Below are positions 55,643 through 63,938 of a stretch of 64,000 nucleotides of DNA, piece by piece. The notes beneath the pieces are model-generated. The model did not search any database. It saw only the letters and a program-made list of their open reading frames with translations, and was not told the origin of the DNA. Location: positions 62,001 through 126,000 of the forward strand of contig CACZGH010000003.1 of the NCBI GenBank assembly GCA_902780635.1. Direction: 5' to 3'. A program made the position numbers and the translations under genes. Position 1 is the first letter of the stretch. Every line of letters begins with the position of its first letter. Source of the stretch: an uncultured Prevotellaceae bacterium. GTDB lineage: Bacteria; Bacteroidota; Bacteroidia; Bacteroidales; Bacteroidaceae.

Positions 55643-57769
55643 CTATTTCCTGATTTTCATTGTTGCGCTGCTGCCTTCCTGCCATGCAGAGTACTGCACC
55701 TTGCCATCTTTGACAAAGGCTATACGCAATCGACGCACGGGAGGCTCTCTGTCTCCTTCAACAGCGGAGAGGGTCACATGGAGTTGTTTTTTCTGAAGGT
55801 TGGCTTCCATCTTTGTGACAAGATAGTCTCCATGACGATAGCCGTAACCATCGCCATCGTCTTCATAAAGCTGTCCACAAGCCCTGCCGTCCTCGTCGAG
55901 ACAGACGAGCAGCGTCAGTGAGTCGGTGCGCATCTCTTCGGTACTTTGAGCGAGATTGGCAAGTGGTATGACAGAGCCTGGCCGTTGTTTCAACACCGCC
56001 TGATAGGAGTCGGGATGGTCTTCAAGGGTGAGGGCACACCATGAACCTTGACCGGGCTCACTCACCTTACCAGCCCATTGAGGGACAATCATCAGGTCGC
56101 CACCCAGAAGGAAAGCCTTGTCCTCGCCTCTCAGGCTAAGGTCATGCTCATCGGCCATAAAGACAGGTCGCATGACAGGCATGCCATCGACACTGGCCTC
56201 TCTGAATGCCGTGTAAATATAGGGCATGAGCAAATAGCGACGGTTGATGGCTGTACGACAGGCGTCAAGCACTTCCTGGGTGAAAGCCCATGGCTCCTGC
56301 TGCGCACTGCCTTTGATGCTATGGTTGCGGACAAAGGGAAAGAACACACCCATCGCCGTCCATTGAGCTAGAAGATCGCCAGTGGCACTCTCACAGAAAC
56401 CACCTATGTCAGGGCCATTGAAAGGCTGACCTGACAGTCCCAATGTGAGTGACATAGGAACACTCAACTTCATCTGGTCTTCTGACGAGAGATTGTCGCC
56501 AGTCCAAGTGGCTGCATACCTGTGTCCGCCAAGGAAATTGGAGCGGGAGAGGATAAACGGTCTCTTCTGCGGCTGAGCCAAAAGGAGGCCTTGACGACTG
56601 GCCCTCACCATGTTCAGACCAAAAACATTATGGTAACGAAGATGGGGACCTGCGGCAAGCCCTTCACCACCAAGATGGATATTGTCTATCGGCATGGTAT
56701 TCTCATGCTGATTGAAGACGGCTGGCTCGTTCATGTCATTCCACACACCATCGATGCCAGTAGCTATAAAATCTTTGTAAAGAGTGGCCCACCACATACG
56801 CACCTCAGGCCTTGTGAAATCGGGGAAATGGCAAGGACCAGGCCATACATTTCCCACAAAGGGTTTACCTTCTTTGTCTTTCACCCAATAGTCGCCGGCT
56901 GTGCCTTGGTCATCGACAAAATAGCCAGACTCTACCTTGACACCAGGGTCGATCATATACACTGACTTGAAATGATGCTGGTGCAGATAGTCGTTAAGCT
57001 TCTTGGGATTGGAAAACTCTTTCGGATTGAACGTGAAAATCTTGTAACCATCCATATAGTCGATGTCCATCCATATCACGTCGGCCGGTATCTGATGCTT
57101 ACGTAGCTGGTCTGCAATCTCCATGACTTGGGTATCGGGCTGATAGCTGAAACGGCACTGCTGGTACCCTAATGACCATAAGGGAGGCAGCGACATCGTA
57201 CCAGTGAGTTCGACCAAAGCTTTCATCAGTTGGCGGGGACTTTCACGCTCGATGACCACGACCCTGAAAGCCGGACCTTGACTCTCGAAAGTCACTTGAT
57301 GGTCGGTGATAGAGATAGACTGTCGCCAGGTATTGTCGGCAATGATACCGAAAGCGCTCCCATCCTCTCTCACACCCATCACCCATGGATGGCTCTGATA
57401 CAAATGTGAGCCGCCATCCACACTATAGGCGGGAGTATCTATATTCCACAGACCCACCGTACGTCCATTCCGGCGTAAGGGGCCTGTCACCTCTCCTGTA
57501 CCATAAAAGTCCACCTGCTCGTCGACAGTCATCTTGGCAAAGCTTTTGCCATCTTGCAGAGAGAACTGTGGTCTCACTCTCCACTGTGCTGGCAATGGAT
57601 AGATGGCTTTAGGCTCATGCTCAAAGATGGGCGACGGCTCGTGCTGGGAGGCATCATACTGTGGCGGATAAAAGACCGCCACCTGCTGGTCTGAGACAAA
57701 GGCAGCCTGCGCCATTGCCATAGAGGCAATGGTGAGGCTGCCCAAAAACATCATGACTCTGCGGGTCAT
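55643..57769 (-). CDS. GH31 alpha-glucosidase-type enzyme
   Basis: A 708-residue secreted enzyme (signal peptide 1-20) of classical GH31 type: PLWSLGYQQCRFSYQ, VIWMDIDYMDGYKIFTF, nucleophile Asp in GIDGVWNDMNEPAVF, acid/base Asp in AATWTGDNLSS, and FNGPDIGGF. These are the full alpha-glucosidase/glucosidase II motifs, unlike the two WIDWQQ-type paralogues in this PUL. Length is normal and no T9SS tail is present, so it likely works in the periplasm on imported oligosaccharides. It lies between the two beta-helix genes in U4 (15 bp after the first, 27 bp before the second). The activity is most likely alpha-1,3/1,4-glucosidase. Confidence 0.93.
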   Translation of the reverse strand: MTRRVMMFLGSLTIASMAMAQAAFVSDQQVAVFYPPQYDASQHEPSPIFEHEPKAIYPLPAQWRVRPQFSLQDGKSFAKMTVDEQVDFYGTGEVTGPLRRNGRTVGLWNIDTPAYSVDGGSHLYQSHPWVMGVREDGSAFGIIADNTWRQSISITDHQVTFESQGPAFRVVVIERESPRQLMKALVELTGTMSLPPLWSLGYQQCRFSYQPDTQVMEIADQLRKHQIPADVIWMDIDYMDGYKIFTFNPKEFSNPKKLNDYLHQHHFKSVYMIDPGVKVESGYFVDDQGTAGDYWVKDKEGKPFVGNVWPGPCHFPDFTRPEVRMWWATLYKDFIATGIDGVWNDMNEPAVFNQHENTMPIDNIHLGGEGLAAGPHLRYHNVFGLNMVRASRQGLLLAQPQKRPFILSRSNFLGGHRYAATWTGDNLSSEDQMKLSVPMSLTLGLSGQPFNGPDIGGFCESATGDLLAQWTAMGVFFPFVRNHSIKGSAQQEPWAFTQEVLDACRTAINRRYLLMPYIYTAFREASVDGMPVMRPVFMADEHDLSLRGEDKAFLLGGDLMIVPQWAGKVSEPGQGSWCALTLEDHPDSYQAVLKQRPGSVIPLANLAQSTEEMRTDSLTLLVCLDEDGRACGQLYEDDGDGYGYRHGDYLVTKMEANLQKKQLHVTLSAVEGDREPPVRRLRIAFVKDGKVQYSAWQEGSSATMKIRK

Positions 57770-57784
57770 ATTAACCTTTTAAAA

Positions 57785-60784
57785 TTACTGTATGAAAATT
57801 TTCTTTATGCTGCCATCGCTCTGACGGATGATATTGACACCGCGCTTCAATTGCTGCTGACGTACACCATTGATAGAGTAAATGGCTTCAACAGTTGTTG
57901 TTGGGTTGACTGCGTGCTGGATACCATCGCTGATGTTCACATATTGGCCATCTTTCATGCCCACGATGCCATGGGTAGCATCAAGTACTGGGTGCAAGTC
58001 GCTGCCAAGAGTCTGATAGAACACCACCTTGCCGGCACCTTCATTCAGGTCATAGCACAGCTTACCACTAGCGACGCTACTTTCTTCAGCAGAAGTCACC
58101 TGTGAGCCATTCACCTCATAGCAGTTGGTGAAAGTGACATTTGATCCGTTGTAGCGAGCGAAGGTGCGGGTACCATCGACTGCTCCGGGTACCACATAGC
58201 CGCTGCTGTAGGTATTGATGACATCGGCACGGTCGCCAAGCCATCCAGAGATAGCGCCACACTCACGCTGACCAATAATGTCGCCTGTGTTGTAGCAATT
58301 GATGATTCTCACGTAAGCCTCGCTGAGGTCGTTCACACCAAGAATACCTGCGCCATTAACACCCTCTTGGCCTACGTTGACAACAGCCTCGTTACCACAA
58401 TTCTCAATGGTCAGCGTGTTGCGGCCAATAGAAGTACCGGCGATACCTGCAGAGTAACCTGTAGAATAGATTTCGCAACTTGCGTCTACCACCACATTCT
58501 TGATATAAGCGCCGCTCACGACACCGAAGAGACCCTTGTTGCCACTTTCCGACTCAATGAGCATGTTCTTGATATGATAGCCATGTCCGTCAAAGGTTCC
58601 TTTGTAAGGACGTTTCACATCTTCGCTGCTCTCCTCGTCGATCTGCTGAGTGAAGCGTGTGCCGATACCCTCGAATGCGATGCCTGCCATATCGATATCG
58701 TTGGCCAGGTCTACAATCACGTTTCCGTCTATCTCACCATTGTTGATGGCGTCGGCGAGAGCTTTCAGCTGTTGTCCGTTGCGTATCATGCGGGCACCAC
58801 ACACCGAGCAGATATCATCGACATATTGGTGGTCTGCACGCTGGGGCTCACCTTGTGTGTTGGAATAAGCGATGTCACCACCCGGAGTTCCGTCACAATT
58901 GAGAGAACCATTGGCATAAACCATTGCATGAGAGGCAAAAGGCAGAGGATAAGTATCGGAAGAAAGATTCTGACGCCAGGCATTGGTCTCTCCACCCTCG
59001 TTGATCTTGTAGCAAAGCTCACCTGTGCTCACAGCATCCATAGACACCATCGTAGCGGCATTCTCCCAGAAGTCTGTGATATTGCTGGTATAGAAGCAAT
59101 TAATGATATTTCTTACATGGCGTGCAATCACAGTGGAGTTGCCTGTCAGCATAAACTCTGAAGGAGCCACATAGCAGTTCTCAATATTGGTCTCCACCTC
59201 GCCGTGAGCGTAGCCGATAATAGCAGCACTACCCTCGCAATAAGGTGCATTGAGAGAGCCTACAAAAGCACAGTTGCGGAAGACAGGATTCTCGTGTGCC
59301 ACTGAGCAGATACCACCATGGGTGGCATCGCCAGGATAGGAACCGACGATATCGACATCCACCACCACGTTCTCAATCAAAGAAGCGCCACGAGTGACAA
59401 ACACCAGTCCGCCAATGAAACGCTGTGTGCTCTCAATATTACCTGTCACGCGGAGGTTCTTGACCTGTGCGTTGGAGATGACCTTGAAGAGGGCCACACC
59501 ATCATAAGACACATTGTAACTCACCTTGATGCTATGCTCCTGTCCGTCAAAGATACCATCGAATGCACGGGCTTCATCACTCTCGCTGGCAGTGAAAGCA
59601 TCACCGCCTATCATCACATCTTTACGGGTATACTCGGTGAAATCAATGTCTGCGCCCAGCTTCGCATTCACTTTCTTATTGCCATGGTTGACGAGAGCGG
59701 CAAACCAATTCAGGTCGGAAGCGGTATTGAGTGTGTAGAAGCCATCGGTAAGGGGCAGATAGTCTTTGTCCACATCACCACAGACAGAGCAGATACCATC
59801 GACAAACTGGTGTGGGTCACGATTGGACTCGTTGACATTGGAGAAGGTGGCATCGCCGCCTTTTGATGAACCATCGCAATTGAGGTCACCCACTGCATAG
59901 ACCACTCCATGTGAGGAGAAGGGCACGGGATGCATATCGACGCCCAGTGTCTGATACCAGATGACATTCTCGCTCTGGTTGCCATTCATCTGATAGGCGA
60001 TAGCTCCACAACTCAGGTCATACTCATCTTCACTGATAGGAGTTCCCTGATAGCCATAGGTGTCGAAGTTGTTGGTGCCTTTACCATTGCCGTTGCGCCA
60101 AAGTGAGTTGGTGCCATCCATGCCAATGACAAAACCGGCATTGTAGCAGTTGGTGATCACACTACCTGTGTTGCCTACCCATCCACAGAGGGCAGCGCAC
60201 TCACGGTTGCCGCTGATACCACCCGTATTGAAACAGTTGATGAGTCTGATACCACAGGCACTGCTCATGCTCACGCCACAAATACCGGCAGCATTCTCTT
60301 CTGCAGCACCGACGCTGGCTTCATTGCCACAATTCTCAAAAGTCACGGTGCCACCACCATTGGTACCACCGGCGATACCTGCCACAAATCTCTTTCCTGA
60401 GACAAAGCATGACCAGTCGACAATGACATTCTTGATGGTTGCGCCATCGTTGAGCACGCCAAACAATCCCACATATTCAGCTTCTGGCATTTCGAGCGTC
60501 ATGTTTTGAATGAAATGCTGTTGTCCGTCAAAAGTGCCAGAGAAGGGGCTGCTCACCGTTCCGATAGGAAAGTGAGTGACACCGGCAAGGTCAATGTCTG
60601 CAGTCAGCGCACCGCTGATGTTTCCATTTCCACTGGCCACCATGTTGGCGAAATCCTCTAAGTCTTGTGCGTTGCCTATCTGATAGACCCCGTCTTTCTG
60701 GTCAAGGGCAAATGCCCTCTGGCTTCCTGCCCAGAGACCTGTCATGGACAGAAGTGCGAAAAGTAAAAATTTTTTCATCTTCAT
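57785..60784 (-). CDS. GLUG-type beta-helix repeat protein with CxxCG motifs and T9SS-like tail
   Basis: A 999-residue secreted protein (signal peptide 1-26) with the same plan as the 52751-55615 protein: three or more blocks of LADIDLAGV..PIGTV..FSGTFDGQQH..IQNM, then GLFGVLNDGATIKNV, GIAGGTNGGG, INCYNTGDI and similar turns. Block linkers carry CSVCG (twice, after HQFVDGI and HQYVDDI). The C-terminus reads IYSINGVRQQQLKRGVNII, a T9SS-like tail. Third gene of U4, 11 bp after the SusE/F-like gene. Function unknown; surface adhesin or glycan-contact protein inferred. Confidence 0.72.
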   Translation of the reverse strand: MKMKKFLLFALLSMTGLWAGSQRAFALDQKDGVYQIGNAQDLEDFANMVASGNGNISGALTADIDLAGVTHFPIGTVSSPFSGTFDGQQHFIQNMTLEMPEAEYVGLFGVLNDGATIKNVIVDWSCFVSGKRFVAGIAGGTNGGGTVTFENCGNEASVGAAEENAAGICGVSMSSACGIRLINCFNTGGISGNRECAALCGWVGNTGSVITNCYNAGFVIGMDGTNSLWRNGNGKGTNNFDTYGYQGTPISEDEYDLSCGAIAYQMNGNQSENVIWYQTLGVDMHPVPFSSHGVVYAVGDLNCDGSSKGGDATFSNVNESNRDPHQFVDGICSVCGDVDKDYLPLTDGFYTLNTASDLNWFAALVNHGNKKVNAKLGADIDFTEYTRKDVMIGGDAFTASESDEARAFDGIFDGQEHSIKVSYNVSYDGVALFKVISNAQVKNLRVTGNIESTQRFIGGLVFVTRGASLIENVVVDVDIVGSYPGDATHGGICSVAHENPVFRNCAFVGSLNAPYCEGSAAIIGYAHGEVETNIENCYVAPSEFMLTGNSTVIARHVRNIINCFYTSNITDFWENAATMVSMDAVSTGELCYKINEGGETNAWRQNLSSDTYPLPFASHAMVYANGSLNCDGTPGGDIAYSNTQGEPQRADHQYVDDICSVCGARMIRNGQQLKALADAINNGEIDGNVIVDLANDIDMAGIAFEGIGTRFTQQIDEESSEDVKRPYKGTFDGHGYHIKNMLIESESGNKGLFGVVSGAYIKNVVVDASCEIYSTGYSAGIAGTSIGRNTLTIENCGNEAVVNVGQEGVNGAGILGVNDLSEAYVRIINCYNTGDIIGQRECGAISGWLGDRADVINTYSSGYVVPGAVDGTRTFARYNGSNVTFTNCYEVNGSQVTSAEESSVASGKLCYDLNEGAGKVVFYQTLGSDLHPVLDATHGIVGMKDGQYVNISDGIQHAVNPTTTVEAIYSINGVRQQQLKRGVNIIRQSDGSIKKIFIQ

Positions 60785-60795
60785 AAGATTATTAG

Positions 60796-61515
60796 TTATT
60801 TGATCAATTCAGCTTGTACTTTTTCTTTGAAAATGTCGATGGTGATACGGTAAACGCCATCTTTCGTGATAATCCATTTGGTATCGTTGCCTCCGATTCG
60901 GAGACGCTGGTCGTTGAGGATGTCTGCGCCCTGTACATAGGGGTGAAGTGCTTTGGGATGCCACCTGTTCTGACCTTGGAATTTGAAACTGGTAGGCTCC
61001 TCTACCCCATCGTGCCGCTTGAGTTCTCCTTCCCATGTCCAGACATAGGGGTCGTCAAGCTGCTGGCGCATCAGTTGCATCTTGCCCTCTTTCCATCCTG
61101 TTTCCGTGGCTCCACCTCCTATAAAGAGTTCGCCCCATGGTTGACAGATTTCTCCACCAAGTGTTTGACGGTCGAGGAAAACGTGCAGTCGATAGTGGTC
61201 ATCATCAACCACGACCTGCCATGCCTTAGACGCAGCGTCTGTTGTGACTGTGAAACCTATACCATGATTGGCAACATTGGCATCTGGAAGTGTTGGAGCA
61301 AGATATTGTGTTTTCTTGTCCACTTTCTTCGTCGTGATGACTCTCAGCTCGCCAGCTTTGAGAGGGCCGGCATATTTGAAGTCGTTATCGGTCACCATTT
61401 CCAGTTTTTGTGTCCCACCTGGTACGGCAGAGCCAGTGATCCAAAGCTGCTTGTACTGTTGTGCAGGAAGCGTCAAAGCTGCCATCAGTCCCATTATCAA
61501 TAATATCGTTCTCAT
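60796..61515 (-). CDS. SusE/F-domain secreted protein without sorting tail
   Basis: A 239-residue protein from the ATG at 61515, which begins a good signal peptide (ILLIMGLMAALTLPAQ). The frame stays open to 61620, but that part overlaps the end of the GH31 gene and is not a signal sequence. It has two SusE/F-type sandwiches: LWITGSAVPGGTQKL at the start of the first and ELFIGGGATETGWKEG in the second, with Trp-rich YVWTWEGEL and ALHPYVQG. It is a paralogue of the 49105-50016 protein but stops before the sorting tail. It follows the GH31 gene by 14 bp. Confidence 0.78.
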   Translation of the reverse strand: MRTILLIMGLMAALTLPAQQYKQLWITGSAVPGGTQKLEMVTDNDFKYAGPLKAGELRVITTKKVDKKTQYLAPTLPDANVANHGIGFTVTTDAASKAWQVVVDDDHYRLHVFLDRQTLGGEICQPWGELFIGGGATETGWKEGKMQLMRQQLDDPYVWTWEGELKRHDGVEEPTSFKFQGQNRWHPKALHPYVQGADILNDQRLRIGGNDTKWIITKDGVYRITIDIFKEKVQAELIK

Positions 61516-61529
61516 ATTCGTTGATGGTT

Positions 61530-63791
61530 TTAATATTCTAATTTTACGACGGACGGACTGGCGCATTCGGTGGCAGGCAGATATACCGTGACCAATCTCG
61601 ACTGGCTGTTGTAGTTCCATACACCATTGGAGACTTTCTCTCCGTTGACAGTCACTGATGAGGGTCTGTCCGTATTGAGGAACTCTATCGTATAAGCTCG
61701 CTTCTCTGGCATCCCTGGGAAACTACCAGTTCTTGGACAAATGGTCAACTGGTTGTTCTCATGACGCAGGAGGGTCTTCGTAAAGGCTCCTCTCTTGTAG
61801 CCCTCTGTGTCTTCCTCATCCTCATAGAAGGTTGCACTGCCATCAGCGCCAGGTACCACTTTGAGTATGATTCTGTCTGGACGGGTGTTGAGATTGAGCA
61901 TCGGGGGATAGTTGACAATGACTGCACCTGCCTTATAGAAATAGGGAATCTCTTCTTGCGTATAGGCATCGGTGATGACTTGGTTGCCCTCCACCACTTG
62001 GTTGCGGCATACATCAAACCATTTTCCCTCTGGCAGCCAAGTGCGTCGGGAGGCCTTGCCGTCCTTATCCGTGGGGGTGACAACTGGTGCCACAAGGATG
62101 TCGTCTCCAAACATATACTCATCTTCGAAGAGATAGGCATTGCTCGACTCGGGAGAGTCATAGTAGAGTGGACGACAAATGCTCACGCCGGTATCGTAGG
62201 CTTGCCTTGCTGCAGTATAGATATAGGGCATGAGGGCATAGCGCAGTTTCACGGTCTCAAGCAACAATGGGAAATTCTCATATTTCCAGATACGTCTCTC
62301 GATTCCGGGCCAGTTGGTGGCATGGGTACGGAAGACAGGGGTGAAGACGCCATACTGCATCCATCTGAGGTATAGCTCCGGGTCATTGCCATCGGTCTGC
62401 TGATGACCACCCAGGTCATGACCCCAATATCCGAAGCCTACATTGGAGGCTGTGGCGGTGAAATAGGGTTGCCAGGCCAATGTACCGTAAGTGGTGAAAG
62501 AGTCGCCTGAGAACCCGATGGGATAGCGGTGGCTACCCAGTCCACCCCATCTGTGGAAAATCAGGGGGCGATGGTCGGTACGGTTGTTCTTCATATCATT
62601 GTAGAAGACATGGTTGCACCAGAATGTTTCTCCCAGTCCATTCACATACTTACTGGTGAGGTTTTGCTGCCAGTCCAACCACCAGAAGTCCACCCCTTGC
62701 TTCTCTCTTTCCCTGATGATATCCTTGAACATGTAATGATAGAATTTGGGGTCGCTAAGATTCCATGGCACCACTTTGGTGCTTGCGTCCATACCCATAT
62801 CGTCTCGCAGAAGAGTGAAGTTGTCCTCATCATCATCCACGCCGTCGGCAGGATGGAGGTTGAGCGCCACTTTCAGTCCATGTTGGTGCATCCACTCAAT
62901 GAGTCCTTCTGGGTCGGGGATGGCAGTACGGTCCCAAGTCCAGCCTGTCCAGCCCTCGGTATGCCAGTCCATGTCGAATATCATCACATCCATCGGGATG
63001 TTGTTGCGCTTCACATCGTTGACAATCTCCATAAACTCATCCGAGGTGTAACGCTGGTATTTACTATACCAATAACCCAGGACATAAAGCGGTGGCATGG
63101 GCTGACGACCTGCTATCTTGATAAAATCGCCCAATGCTTTCTTATACTGGTGTCCGTATCCCAGGAAGTACCAGTCGATGGCTTCTTTGTCTACGGGTTC
63201 AGCCACCCAGTCGATGCCATCATACTGCTTGTCAAAAGCAAAGGTGGTGGAGCCGTCACCTCGTTTGGTGAGAGGAGACTCGTCGATGATGCTCCATCCT
63301 GCCCTCGACAGCAGACCATTTTCCAATTCCTGACGTTTGTTATCACCGATCTGTCCATCAAGTGTACGGGTGGTTCCCTTTAAATTGAGGGCGTCATCCT
63401 TTCCAGGATACCAGAGCACATCTTTCCCATTCATACCGAATGAGATGGACAGCACCTCATCAGTAGGTGTGGCACTGGAGATCTTTCCTCCTAATCGGTA
63501 TTTCAAGGTCAAAGCCTGTGTTTTGATATAAAGATATCCATCCTTTTTCTCTGTGGAGAAGGAAGGAACGGGCAGATGCCGGTTGACAACGGCAAAGGTG
63601 GCCCTGTCTTCAAACTGACCTTTGTTGCTGTACTGGATACGTATCATCTCTGGTGTGAGAATGGTGAAACGTGCGTTCCCCTCTCTGACCACAGCTTGTG
63701 GATCGGCTACAGGATTGTAGTCGGACTGAGCAAACGCTGACATGACAGCAACAAAAAAAGTGAACAATGTGAAATATCGTCTCATAACCAT
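61530..63791 (-). CDS. GH31 glycoside hydrolase (paralogue without sorting tail)
   Basis: A 753-residue secreted enzyme (signal peptide 1-21, SAFAQ). Throughout it is close to the 50047-52479 enzyme: YNPVADPQAVVREGNARFTI, RATFAVVNRHLPVP, LYVLGYWYSKYQRY, VMIFDMDWHTEG, nucleophile Asp in GVDFWWLDWQQ, acid/base Asp in GFSGDSFTTYGT. It ends at SVVKLEY, about 50 residues earlier, lacking the T9SS-like tail. A periplasmic counterpart of the surface paralogue is therefore likely. The start may be the ATG at 63791 or the one at 63785 (MRRYFT). First gene of U4. Confidence 0.9.
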   Translation of the reverse strand: MVMRRYFTLFTFFVAVMSAFAQSDYNPVADPQAVVREGNARFTILTPEMIRIQYSNKGQFEDRATFAVVNRHLPVPSFSTEKKDGYLYIKTQALTLKYRLGGKISSATPTDEVLSISFGMNGKDVLWYPGKDDALNLKGTTRTLDGQIGDNKRQELENGLLSRAGWSIIDESPLTKRGDGSTTFAFDKQYDGIDWVAEPVDKEAIDWYFLGYGHQYKKALGDFIKIAGRQPMPPLYVLGYWYSKYQRYTSDEFMEIVNDVKRNNIPMDVMIFDMDWHTEGWTGWTWDRTAIPDPEGLIEWMHQHGLKVALNLHPADGVDDDEDNFTLLRDDMGMDASTKVVPWNLSDPKFYHYMFKDIIREREKQGVDFWWLDWQQNLTSKYVNGLGETFWCNHVFYNDMKNNRTDHRPLIFHRWGGLGSHRYPIGFSGDSFTTYGTLAWQPYFTATASNVGFGYWGHDLGGHQQTDGNDPELYLRWMQYGVFTPVFRTHATNWPGIERRIWKYENFPLLLETVKLRYALMPYIYTAARQAYDTGVSICRPLYYDSPESSNAYLFEDEYMFGDDILVAPVVTPTDKDGKASRRTWLPEGKWFDVCRNQVVEGNQVITDAYTQEEIPYFYKAGAVIVNYPPMLNLNTRPDRIILKVVPGADGSATFYEDEEDTEGYKRGAFTKTLLRHENNQLTICPRTGSFPGMPEKRAYTIEFLNTDRPSSVTVNGEKVSNGVWNYNSQSRLVTVYLPATECASPSVVKLEY

Positions 63792-63810
63792 GCAAAATGT
63801 TTTTTCGTTG

Positions 63811-63938
63811 CAAAGTTATGATTTCATACAGTGGAATTGAAAAAACCAACCGAGTGTATAAGTGATATTAGAGTTAAAAATAGTCGAAATAGTTGATTAT
63901 CAACCATTTCGACTATCAAATAATCTCGTCTTGTATAA
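63811..63938 (-). promoter_or_regulatory. U4 promoter region with tripartite element
   Basis: Toward the GH31 gene: distal TTATACA (63932-63938, preceded by ATATTTCCA), dyad TTGATAATCAA (centre 63898), proximal TTATACA (63855-63861), -7 box TAACTTTG (63811-63818) followed by CAA. Spacings are 37, 40 and 43.5 bp. Here the dyad is the core of a much longer palindrome. The leader is short (about 13-19 nt). Confidence 0.73.
63881..63915. repeat. 35-bp near-perfect palindrome centred in the U4 promoter
   Basis: TAGTCGAAAT (63881-63890) with ATTTCGACTA (63906-63915), and GTTGAT (63892-63897) with ATCAAC (63899-63904), are exact reverse complements around 63898. Only the pair 63891/63905 mismatches. 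It coincides with the central dyad found at the other three promoters. Confidence 0.85.

Noticed and set aside
61516..61620. N-terminal extension of the U4 SusE/F-like protein
   Set aside because: The extension overlaps the end of the GH31 gene and would hide the signal peptide that starts at the ATG at 61515.
62529..63383. 284-codon + strand frame opposite the U4 GH31 gene; similar frames at 43441-44142 and 58367-59161
   Set aside because: All mirror well-supported genes and encode sequences without domain character.
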